Assembly: GCA_028865845.1 (NCBI GenBank)
Contig: JAGWJK010000397.1
Span: forward strand, 1-5,233
Reading direction: 5' to 3'
Source: Rhizobiaceae bacterium
Lineage (GTDB): Bacteria > Pseudomonadota > Alphaproteobacteria > Rhizobiales > Rhizobiaceae
Length of the DNA stretch: 5,233 bases
Below are positions 1 through 5,233 of the stretch, piece after piece (position 1 is the first letter of the stretch; each line of letters begins with the position of its first letter). The notes beneath the pieces are model-generated. The model did not search any database, was not told the origin of the DNA, and worked only from the letters and a program-made list of their open reading frames with translations. The position numbers were made by a program, and so were the translations under genes.

Positions 1-785
1 AGACGACTTTCGTGGGGCTCAACAATTTCAAGGTACTGTTCGGCGACGAGCGCTGGGAGAATGATTTCTGGAATGCGCTGCGCAACAACCTGATCTTCTT
101 CGCCATTCATATGTGCGTGCAGAATCCGATCGGTGTGGCGCTTGCCGCTCTGCTGTCGCTCCCGAAGCTGCGGTTCGTCGCCTTCTATCGCACGGCAATG
201 TTCCTGCCGACGCTGCTCTCCTTCGTCATCGTCGGCTTCATCTGGAAGCTGATCCTGTCGCCGCTCTGGGGCGTCGCACCTGATCTGATGGGGCTGGTCG
301 GTCTCAAGTCGTTCTTTGCTCCCTGGCTCGGCAAGCCAGGCACGGCGCTCGTCACGGTCGCATTGATCTCAGTCTGGCAATATGTCGGCATTCCGATGAT
401 GCTGATCTACGCCGCGCTGTTGAACATTCCGGAAGAGGTGATCGAAGCCGCGGAATGCGATGGCATTACCGGCTGGAGCCAGTTCTGGAAGATCAAGCTG
501 CCGCTGGTGTTGCCGGCGATCGGCATCATTTCCATCCTGACCTTCGTCGGCAATTTCAACGCATTCGACCTTGTTTATACCGTGCAAGGCGCTCTCGCGG
601 GGCCGGATGGTTCAACCGATATTCTCGGAACGCTGCTCTATCGCGTTTTCTTCGGTTTCCAGCTGCAGCTTGGCGACCGTTCGATGGGCGCAACGATCGC
701 GACCGTGATGTTCCTGATCATCCTTGCCGGCGTCTCGTTCTATCTTTTCATCATCCAGCGGCGCATCCGCCGCTACCAATTCTAA
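1..785 (+). CDS. Sugar ABC transporter permease, MalF/UgpA type (5' partial)
   Basis: This is an inner-membrane permease subunit of a CUT1-family carbohydrate importer. The reading frame is open to the left edge (codons from base 3), and the residues before the first possible start (GTG at 12) continue the family's usual TTFVGLNNF segment. The gene therefore begins upstream, and the first transmembrane helix and N-terminus are missing. About 260 residues remain, against roughly 290-310 for the family. Five hydrophobic segments are visible, at about 84-158, 174-257, 345-422, 516-581 and 690-758. The cytoplasmic EAA loop that docks on the ATPase is clear at 444-516: EAA, then a conserved Gly, then LPLVLP. 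The protein ends in a basic tail (RRIRRYQF). The next permease starts 13 bp downstream, so the two are translationally close and probably form a heterodimer. The substrate is not determinable. The family assignment is firm. Confidence 0.93.
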   Translation, partial: TTFVGLNNFKVLFGDERWENDFWNALRNNLIFFAIHMCVQNPIGVALAALLSLPKLRFVAFYRTAMFLPTLLSFVIVGFIWKLILSPLWGVAPDLMGLVGLKSFFAPWLGKPGTALVTVALISVWQYVGIPMMLIYAALLNIPEEVIEAAECDGITGWSQFWKIKLPLVLPAIGIISILTFVGNFNAFDLVYTVQGALAGPDGSTDILGTLLYRVFFGFQLQLGDRSMGATIATVMFLIILAGVSFYLFIIQRRIRRYQF

Positions 786-790
786 AGGAG
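784..790 (+). promoter_or_regulatory. Shine-Dalgarno setting the start of the second permease
   Basis: AAAGGAG overlaps the TAA stop of the upstream permease and lies 8 bases before ATG 799. It selects 799 over the in-frame upstream ATG at 724, which lies inside the preceding gene and has no such site. Confidence 0.8.
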
Positions 791-798
791 AGGCGACC

Positions 799-1638
799 AT
801 GTCCAAGGCACGCACTTCCCTTGTCCGCTCCAGTCTCGTGCATCTGGCGTTGATCGCCTATACGCTGATCGCGTTGTTTCCGGTGTTCCTGACGATCGTC
901 AATTCGTTCAAGGATCGCGCTTCGATCTTCCGCGCACCCTTGAGCATACCGTTGCCGTCCAGCTTCAGCCTGATCGGCTACAAGACCGTGCTCGGGCAGG
1001 GCAATTTCGCCCTCTATTTCCAAAACAGCTTCGTTGTGACGATCGTATCGATCGTCCTGACGCTGTTGTTCGGCGCGATGGCAGCCTTCGCGCTTTCGGA
1101 ATATCGCTTCCGCGGTAATACGATCACCGGCCTCTATATGGCGATCGGCATCATGATCCCGATCCGCCTCGGCACCGTCGCCATTCTGCAGGGCATGGTG
1201 GCCGTCGGTCTGGTCAACACGCTGACCTCGTTGATCCTGGTCTATACCGCCCAGGGCCTGCCGCTTGCGATCTTCATTCTCTCCGAATTCATGCGCACAG
1301 TGTCCGACGACCTGAAGAATGCAGGCCGTATCGATGGCCTCAGCGAATATGCGATCTTCTTCCGGCTCGTGATACCGCTGGTGCGTCCGGCGATGGCGAC
1401 CGTCGCCGTCTTCACGATGATCCCGATCTGGAACGATCTGTGGTTCCCGTTGATCCTGGCGCCGAGCGAAGCGACGAAGACCGTGACCCTGGGCTCGCAG
1501 ATCTTCATCGGCCAGTTCGTCACCAACTGGAACGCTGTGCTGGCGGCGCTGTCGCTCGCCATCCTGCCGATCCTCGTGCTTTACGTCATCTTCTCCCGCC
1601 AACTCATTCGCGGCATTACCTCTGGAGCAGTCAAGTGA
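799..1638 (+). CDS. Sugar ABC transporter permease, MalG/UgpE type
   Basis: This is the second inner-membrane permease of the CUT1 importer, 279 residues, a normal length for MalG-type subunits. An N-terminal helix (about residues 12-35) is followed by a periplasmic stretch and further helices near 76-100, 110-135, 138-163, 199-220 and 245-267. The EAA-type loop covers residues 171-202 (DLKNAGRIDG, then a FFRLVIPLVRP-like end). The EAA triplet itself is replaced by KNA, while the conserved Gly and IDG are kept, which is common in MalG-type partners. The typical WNDLWFPL segment is at 211-218. Start ATG 799 is chosen because of the Shine-Dalgarno at 784-790; the longer frame from 724 would overlap the upstream permease. 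Its TGA stop overlaps the GTG start of the oxidoreductase by four bases (GTGA), which suggests translational coupling. Confidence 0.95.
   Translation: MSKARTSLVRSSLVHLALIAYTLIALFPVFLTIVNSFKDRASIFRAPLSIPLPSSFSLIGYKTVLGQGNFALYFQNSFVVTIVSIVLTLLFGAMAAFALSEYRFRGNTITGLYMAIGIMIPIRLGTVAILQGMVAVGLVNTLTSLILVYTAQGLPLAIFILSEFMRTVSDDLKNAGRIDGLSEYAIFFRLVIPLVRPAMATVAVFTMIPIWNDLWFPLILAPSEATKTVTLGSQIFIGQFVTNWNAVLAALSLAILPILVLYVIFSRQLIRGITSGAVK
1624..1627 (+). promoter_or_regulatory. Shine-Dalgarno for the oxidoreductase GTG start
   Basis: GGAG lies 7 bases before GTG 1635, within the last codons of the permease gene. It supports a GTG start and rejects the in-frame upstream start at 1440, which would run 65 codons inside the permease gene. 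Confidence 0.75.
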
Positions 1639-2699
1639 GCGCATCCGACAAGCCGATCCGCGTGCTCGTTGCCGGTCTTGGCAACATGGGCCGCAGCCAC
1701 GCACTCGCCTATCACAAAAATCCCGGCTTTGAGATCGTCGGCCTCGTCAACCGCTCCAAGCCGACGATGGCGGAAGAGTTGCAGAGCTATACGGTCCATC
1801 CTGATTTCGCCACGGCGTTGAAGGAACTCAAGCCGGATCTTTGTTCGATCAATACCTATTCCGACAGCCACGCCGATTATGCCGTGATGGCTTTCGAAGC
1901 CGGCTGCGACGTCTTTCTCGAAAAGCCGCTCGCAACGACGGTCGCCGATGCCGAGCGCGTAGTCGCTGCCGCGAAGAAGGCAGGCCGCAAGCTGGTGATC
2001 GGCTATATCCTGCGCCATCACCCGTCGTGGATCCGCCTGATCGCCGAAGCCCGCAAGCTCGGCGGCCCCTATGTCTTCCGCATGAACCTGAACCAGCAGT
2101 CCAGCGGCCCGACCTGGGAAACGCACAAGGCGCTGATGCAGACGACGTCGCCGATCGTCGATTGCGGCGTGCACTATGTCGACGTCATGTGCCAGATTAC
2201 CGACGCTAAGCCTGTCGAAGTGCGCGGCATGGGCCTGCGCCTGTCAAACGAGATCGCGCCGGACATGTATAATTACGGCCATCTGCAGGTTATTTACGAA
2301 GACGGTTCGGTCGGCTGGTATGAGGCGGGGTGGGGCCCGATGATTTCCGAGACCGCCTTCTTCGTGAAGGATGTGATGTCGCCGAACGGTGCGGTGTCCA
2401 TCGTCATGGACCCGAATGCCAAGTCCGACGACATCGATACGCATACCAAGACGTCCGTCATCCGGCTGCACAATGCCGAAACCGGACCGAACGGCAAGTT
2501 CATCCGTCCGGACCAGGATCTGCGCATGGACGGCGAGCCTGGCCATCAGGAGCTTTGCGACCTCGAACAGGCCTATGTGCTCAAGGCCATCCGCGAGGAT
2601 ATCGATCTTAGCCGCCATATGTCGGACGCCGTTCAATCGCTGCGCATCTGCCTTGCCGCCGACGAGAGCGTGCGCACCGGCAAGCCCGTTTATTTGTAA
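1635..2699 (+). CDS. Gfo/Idh/MocA family NAD(P)-dependent oxidoreductase
   Basis: This is a cytoplasmic dehydrogenase of 354 residues, a typical family length. The N-terminal Rossmann domain (about 6-125) starts with a beta strand and the dinucleotide-binding motif GLGNMG (14-19). The family signature EKP is at 96-98 (EKPLA), where the Lys normally contributes to cofactor binding and catalysis. The C-terminal alpha/beta substrate domain (about 126-354) has DCGVHYVD at 176-183, with D176 and H180 in the usual catalytic positions. Family members oxidise or reduce sugars, inositols or sugar acids. The gene sits between the permease and ATPase genes of a sugar importer, so the imported compound or its product is the likely substrate; this is inferred from context. 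The start is GTG 1635, overlapping the permease stop. The exact substrate and the choice of NAD or NADP are not visible. Confidence 0.95.
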   Translation: MSASDKPIRVLVAGLGNMGRSHALAYHKNPGFEIVGLVNRSKPTMAEELQSYTVHPDFATALKELKPDLCSINTYSDSHADYAVMAFEAGCDVFLEKPLATTVADAERVVAAAKKAGRKLVIGYILRHHPSWIRLIAEARKLGGPYVFRMNLNQQSSGPTWETHKALMQTTSPIVDCGVHYVDVMCQITDAKPVEVRGMGLRLSNEIAPDMYNYGHLQVIYEDGSVGWYEAGWGPMISETAFFVKDVMSPNGAVSIVMDPNAKSDDIDTHTKTSVIRLHNAETGPNGKFIRPDQDLRMDGEPGHQELCDLEQAYVLKAIREDIDLSRHMSDAVQSLRICLAADESVRTGKPVYL

Positions 2700-2702
2700 G
2701 GA
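2698..2702 (+). promoter_or_regulatory. Shine-Dalgarno for the ATPase GTG start
   Basis: AAGGA overlaps the end of the oxidoreductase stop codon and lies 9 bases before GTG 2712. It supports this non-ATG start and close coupling of the two genes. Confidence 0.65.
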
Positions 2703-2711
2703 TTAGAGACT

Positions 2712-3716
2712 GTGGGATCGCTTCAACTGAAATCCATCCGCAAGGCCTACGGCACGCACGATGTGCTGAAGGGCATCGACCTAGAAGTGAAAGACGGCGA
2801 GTTCGTCATTTTCGTCGGGCCGTCCGGTTGCGGCAAGTCGACCCTTCTGCGCAGCATCGCCGGTCTTGAAGACGTCACCTCGGGTGCAGTGCTCATCAAC
2901 GGCCAGGATGTGACGGTGACGCCGCCCGCCAAGCGCGGCATTTCGATGGTGTTCCAATCCTACGCGCTCTATCCGCACCTGACGGTCAAGGACAACATGG
3001 GTCTCGGCTTGAAGCAGGCGGGCACGCCCAGCAAAGAGATCGAAAGTCGGGTCGAGAAGGCTTCCGGCATGCTGTCGCTCGGTCCCTATCTCGGTCGCCG
3101 TCCCGCGGAGCTTTCGGGCGGGCAACGCCAGCGCGTCGCCATCGGCCGCGCCATCGTACGCGAGCCGGAGCTTTTCCTGTTCGACGAACCGCTGTCGAAC
3201 CTCGACGCGGCGCTGCGCGTGCAGACCCGCCTTGAGATCGCCCGCCTGCACCGCAGCCTGAAGGCTACGATGATTTACGTGACCCATGACCAGGTCGAGG
3301 CGATGACCCTTGCCGACAAGATCGTGGTGCTGAATGCCGGCGCGATCGAGCAGATCGGCTCGCCGATGGAACTCTACAATCGTCCGGCCAATATCTTCGT
3401 CGCCGGCTTCATTGGCTCGCCGCAGATGAATTTCATCCCGGCGGAAAAGCTCGGCGTCACAGGTGCAAAGACCGTCGGCATCCGCCCCGAGCACATCACG
3501 CTGTCGCGCGAGCAGGGCACATGGCAGGCCAAGGTCATCCATGTCGAACACCTCGGCGCCGACACGATCATCTATCTCGAATCCGACAGTACCGGCCTTC
3601 TGACCGTGCGTCTTTTCGGCGAACACAAATATGAGCCCGATGAGATCGTGTATGCGACGCCGGATGGAACGCATATGCACCGTTTCGACGCCAACGATCA
3701 GGCGATCCGCGGGTAA
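2712..3716 (+). CDS. Sugar ABC transporter ATP-binding protein, UgpC/MalK type
   Basis: This is the cytoplasmic ATPase that powers the importer formed with the two upstream permeases. It has 334 residues, slightly short for MalK/UgpC proteins (about 350-370), mainly because of a compact C-terminus. Nucleotide-binding motifs are complete: Walker [10 protein letters not shown] at 36-44, Q-loop Gln82, signature LSGGQ at 134-138, Walker B LFLFDEP at 154-160 with Glu159, D-loop SNLD at 162-165, and switch His192. The C-terminal regulatory OB/TOBE-like domain (about 235-334) carries the typical VGIRPEHI segment at 255-262. The GTG start is 12 bp after the oxidoreductase stop and is supported by AAGGA at 2698-2702. 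It is the last gene of the cluster, followed directly by a hairpin terminator. ATPases of this type are sometimes shared among transporters, so its neighbours alone do not fix the substrate. Confidence 0.96.
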   Translation: MGSLQLKSIRKAYGTHDVLKGIDLEVKDGEFVIFVGPSGCGKSTLLRSIAGLEDVTSGAVLINGQDVTVTPPAKRGISMVFQSYALYPHLTVKDNMGLGLKQAGTPSKEIESRVEKASGMLSLGPYLGRRPAELSGGQRQRVAIGRAIVREPELFLFDEPLSNLDAALRVQTRLEIARLHRSLKATMIYVTHDQVEAMTLADKIVVLNAGAIEQIGSPMELYNRPANIFVAGFIGSPQMNFIPAEKLGVTGAKTVGIRPEHITLSREQGTWQAKVIHVEHLGADTIIYLESDSTGLLTVRLFGEHKYEPDEIVYATPDGTHMHRFDANDQAIRG

Positions 3717-3723
3717 TTAAAGT

Positions 3724-3753
3724 GGCGGTCCCGCGCTTCCGCGGGGCTGCTTT
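3724..3753 (+). terminator. Rho-independent-like terminator of the transporter operon
   Basis: A 12-bp stem (3724-3735 with 3740-3751, three G-U pairs) has a CTTC loop; its core is CCCGCG/CGCGGG. It starts 8 bases after the ATPase stop and ends in only three T residues, so efficiency is uncertain. On the opposite strand it lies at the very end of the convergent small membrane ORF, whose stop codon begins here, so it may serve both directions. Confidence 0.7.
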
Positions 3754-4136
3754 CAGCCTTCAATGATTTCTTTGATGAGAAGGTGCTTCGTAAGAGGTGA
3801 AGACGTCATCGCCTTATGTACAGAGAAGTTTTCCTGTACCCTCATAAATCGGTAGAGATATGAGTATCCAACCGGGATCAACAGAAGAAATAAAATCAAG
3901 ATTCCAGCGGAATAGATTCCGGAAATTACGCTGACTATCGGAGATAGCTTTTCTTCTAGTTTTCCGGTCTCCCGATATAGAAAAAACGCATCCAAGTATA
4001 CCGCCGAGGCAACTATAATGAAGCCAACGGATCCATAGATCTTGAATATTCTAAAAATTTTTTTGCTTGTCGCAAGGGTCATGATAACTCGAAGTTGCCC
4101 GCGATTTATGGCGATTTGGGTCTTTGGTTTTTGCAT
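3753..4136 (-). CDS. Hypothetical small two-helix membrane protein, AT-rich
   Basis: I do not recognise this protein. From ATG 4136 it has 127 residues: a short basic N-terminus, a first hydrophobic helix near residues 35-54, a charged linker (RETGKLEEKL), a second long hydrophobic stretch near 67-94 rich in Ile and Leu, and a polar C-terminal tail of about 30 residues ending KEIIEG. The start is uncertain. TTG 4145 and ATG 4082 (109 residues, keeping both helices) are alternatives, and none has a convincing Shine-Dalgarno. GC over 3841-4080 is about 40% by hand count, against about 60% in the neighbours, and codon use is correspondingly different. That points to horizontal acquisition or a lineage-specific orphan. 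It converges on the transporter operon. An intact two-helix pattern argues for a real gene, but expression is not evident from the sequence. Confidence 0.6.
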   Translation of the reverse strand: MQKPKTQIAINRGQLRVIMTLATSKKIFRIFKIYGSVGFIIVASAVYLDAFFLYRETGKLEEKLSPIVSVISGIYSAGILILFLLLIPVGYSYLYRFMRVQENFSVHKAMTSSPLTKHLLIKEIIEG

Positions 4137-4159
4137 ATACAGCAAGCGAGTTGAATGGC

Positions 4160-4173
4160 CAGACGACTGTCTG
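4160..4173. repeat. Short inverted repeat in the VOC/orphan gene gap
   Basis: CAGAC and GTCTG form a 5-bp stem with a GACT loop in the 61-bp gap between the VOC gene stop and the orphan membrane ORF. There is no T run on either strand, so it is at best a weak terminator for the VOC gene or a chance hairpin. Confidence 0.3.
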
Positions 4174-4197
4174 ACAGGCTGCTAACCTATCCAACAG

Positions 4198-4548
4198 CTA
4201 TTGGTGCGACAGGATGTTCACGACTTTGCCGAAGGGATCGCGCACGTAGAAGCGCCGTACACCCCAGGGCTCGTCGGTGAGTTCATAGAGAATGTCCAAC
4301 CGCTGCGATTTGGCGCGCTGGTAGATCAGGTCGATATTGTCGACTTCGATCGACAGATCGGGAACGGGGGTGCCGGAGCCGCCTTCGCTGGCGATGCTCA
4401 CCTGCGGGGTGGTCGCGCTGTTACAGGAAAAAGTCACGATCCAGCCGTGATCCATGACGATCTCGAGGTCGAGCAAATCGCGATAGAACGCGGCAGCCGC
4501 ACCCGGATCGGCGGCCGCCAGATTTGGAACGATGCGCAGGACGCTCAA
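4198..4548 (-). CDS. VOC (glyoxalase/bleomycin-resistance fold) family protein
   Basis: This is a small single-domain cytoplasmic protein of 116 residues with the vicinal-oxygen-chelate pattern of two beta-alpha-beta-beta-beta halves. The N-terminal half (about 3-55) has AAAFYRDLLDLEI, the usual helix and strand after the first strand. The C-terminal half (about 62-116) ends in DPFGKVVNI, the usual DPFG turn (104-107). In metal-dependent members the first strand carries a His and the last strand a Glu. Here the corresponding places hold Pro/Asn (8-9) and Asn111, so a classical glyoxalase I metal site looks absent. It may be a binding protein or act on an unknown small molecule. The start codon is TTG, chosen for the strong Shine-Dalgarno just upstream. 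It lies 60 bp downstream of ribH2 on the same strand and may be partly co-transcribed. The function is unknown; the fold assignment is good. Confidence 0.88.
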   Translation of the reverse strand: MSVLRIVPNLAAADPGAAAAFYRDLLDLEIVMDHGWIVTFSCNSATTPQVSIASEGGSGTPVPDLSIEVDNIDLIYQRAKSQRLDILYELTDEPWGVRRFYVRDPFGKVVNILSHQ

Positions 4549-4554
4549 GACACG

Positions 4555-4561
4555 CTCCTTT
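4555..4561 (-). promoter_or_regulatory. Strong Shine-Dalgarno for the VOC gene TTG start
   Basis: On the minus strand AAAGGAG lies 6 bases before TTG 4548. The spacing and near-perfect match decide in favour of TTG; no ATG start occurs nearby in this frame. Confidence 0.85.
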
Positions 4562-4571
4562 CAACCCGAAG

Positions 4572-4597
4572 GGGAGGCGGCTCGTCGCGCGCCTCCC
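4572..4597 (-). terminator. GC-rich hairpin between ribH2 and the VOC gene
   Basis: GGGAGGCG (4572-4579) and CGCCTCCC (4590-4597) form a perfect 8-bp stem with a 10-base loop, starting 11 bases after the ribH2 stop. On the minus strand it is followed by CTTCGGG rather than a T run. It could attenuate read-through into the VOC gene or protect the ribH2 mRNA end, but it is not a classical intrinsic terminator. Confidence 0.5.
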
Positions 4598-4608
4598 GGG
4601 ATCCTAGC

Positions 4609-5085
<477 letters not shown>

Positions 5086-5093
5086 TCACTTTG

Positions 5094-5099
5094 CCTTTC
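5094..5099 (-). promoter_or_regulatory. ribH: Shine-Dalgarno of ribH2, next to a small leader stem
   Basis: GAAAGG on the minus strand lies 8 bases before ATG 5085. Its first base is also the last base of the 3' arm of the stem at 5099-5123, so the accessibility of this site could depend on leader folding. Confidence 0.65.
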
Positions 5100-5123
5100 A
5101 AGGGTTGTTGTCACTATCCCTTG
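5099..5123 (-). promoter_or_regulatory. Leader hairpin abutting the ribH2 ribosome binding site
   Basis: On the minus strand CAAGGG (5118-5123) can pair with CCCTTG (5099-5104), a 6-bp stem with a 13-base loop. The 3' arm is directly in front of AAAGG and could instead pair weakly with it. This is a possible part of the riboswitch expression platform, by inference only. Confidence 0.35.
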
Positions 5124-5140
5124 GGCGAACACGCAACACC

Positions 5141-5167
5141 ACGGAGCCTCCCGCGCGGAGAGGCCGT
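5141..5167 (-). promoter_or_regulatory. GC-rich hairpin downstream of the FMN aptamer
   Basis: On the minus strand ACGG (5164-5167) pairs with CCGT (5141-5144), and the adjacent CCTCTC pairs with GGGAGG across a two-base bulge, giving about ten pairs with a small GC-rich loop. An alternative register, GCCTCTC with GGGAGGC at 5146-5164, gives seven pairs. It lies between the aptamer and the ribosome binding site. No T run follows, so it is more likely a regulatory or pausing element than a simple intrinsic terminator. Confidence 0.5.
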
Positions 5168-5174
5168 CGATCCT

Positions 5175-5233
5175 GCTTGCTCTCTTCCATCCGGACTATA
5201 CCGTCGGCTCCGGCATCTCACCGGATCTGCTGA
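5175..5233 (-). promoter_or_regulatory. FMN riboswitch (RFN element), 3' half, cut by the window edge
   Basis: Read on the minus strand, the sequence holds the conserved 3' half of the FMN aptamer in order: CAGCAGATCCGGTGAGAT, GCCGGAGCCGACGGTATAG, then TCCGGATGGAAGAGAGCA. This closely follows the E. coli ribB element (AGATCCGGTG, GCCGACGGT, AGTCCGGATGGGAGAGAG). The 5' half, with the first strand of the closing helix and the GGCGGT-containing part, lies beyond position 5233. FMN binding to this class lowers expression of downstream riboflavin genes, here ribH2, about 90 bases further on. The promoter must also be outside the window. Confidence 0.94.

Noticed and set aside
724..798. N-terminal extension of the second permease from ATG 724
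   Set aside because: It overlaps the end of the first permease, and the Shine-Dalgarno at 784-790 clearly serves ATG 799.
1440..1634. N-terminal extension of the oxidoreductase from an upstream ATG
   Set aside because: It would overlap 65 codons of the permease and precede the Rossmann motif with non-homologous sequence. GTG 1635 has a good Shine-Dalgarno and gives the normal family N-terminus.
751..1704. A 317-codon minus-strand ORF opposite the second permease
   Set aside because: The translation is rich in Arg, Asp, Gln and His without a fold-like pattern, which is the typical antisense image of a membrane protein gene in high-GC DNA.
2781..3680. A 299-codon minus-strand ORF opposite the ATPase gene
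   Set aside because: It is antisense to a fully motif-supported ABC ATPase and has no recognisable domain or convincing start.
3717..4197. Genomic island, insertion sequence or attachment site in the AT-rich block
   Set aside because: No transposase or integrase fragment, no tRNA, and no matching direct or terminal inverted repeats were found at the block edges; only the low GC supports transfer.
5141..5167. Classical intrinsic terminator for the FMN riboswitch
   Set aside because: The hairpin is strong but is followed by TGGTGTTGCG on the minus strand, without a run of T, so I list it only as a regulatory hairpin.

Overview
The window is high-GC (about 60% in the core genes) alphaproteobacterial DNA, most likely from the Rhizobiaceae or a close relative. 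The evidence is a CUT1-type sugar ABC transporter cassette with a MocA-type dehydrogenase inserted in it, and a type II lumazine synthase (RibH2) of the kind known from Brucella and rhizobia, placed behind an FMN riboswitch. No phage, transposase, CRISPR, tRNA or rRNA is visible.

Left half, plus strand (1-3716): a tightly packed four-gene operon fragment. It holds a MalF-type permease whose 5' end lies outside the window, a MalG-type permease, a Gfo/Idh/MocA NAD(P)-dependent oxidoreductase, and a UgpC/MalK-type ATPase. The genes are 13 bp apart, overlapping by 4 bp, and 12 bp apart, and each start has a recognisable Shine-Dalgarno sequence. The two permeases and the ATPase would form the inner-membrane importer. 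The substrate-binding protein is not in the window and is probably upstream. The oxidoreductase probably oxidises the imported sugar, polyol or derivative in the cytoplasm. The substrate cannot be read from the sequence. A GC-rich 12-bp hairpin (3724-3753) closes the operon.

Right half, minus strand (3753-5233): transcription converges on the operon. Read in the direction of transcription, it contains the 3' half of an FMN riboswitch running off the right edge, a GC-rich leader hairpin, ribH2, a 60-bp spacer with another inverted repeat, a small VOC (glyoxalase-fold) protein starting at TTG behind a strong Shine-Dalgarno, and finally an AT-rich (about 40% GC) ORF for a small two-helix membrane protein that I do not recognise. 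The riboswitch should lower ribH2 expression when FMN is abundant.

Most of the window is ordinary metabolic and transport DNA. The parts that merit a second look are the AT-rich orphan membrane ORF, the riboswitch leader architecture, and the VOC protein lacking its usual metal ligands. I found no convincing sign of a wholly new system.
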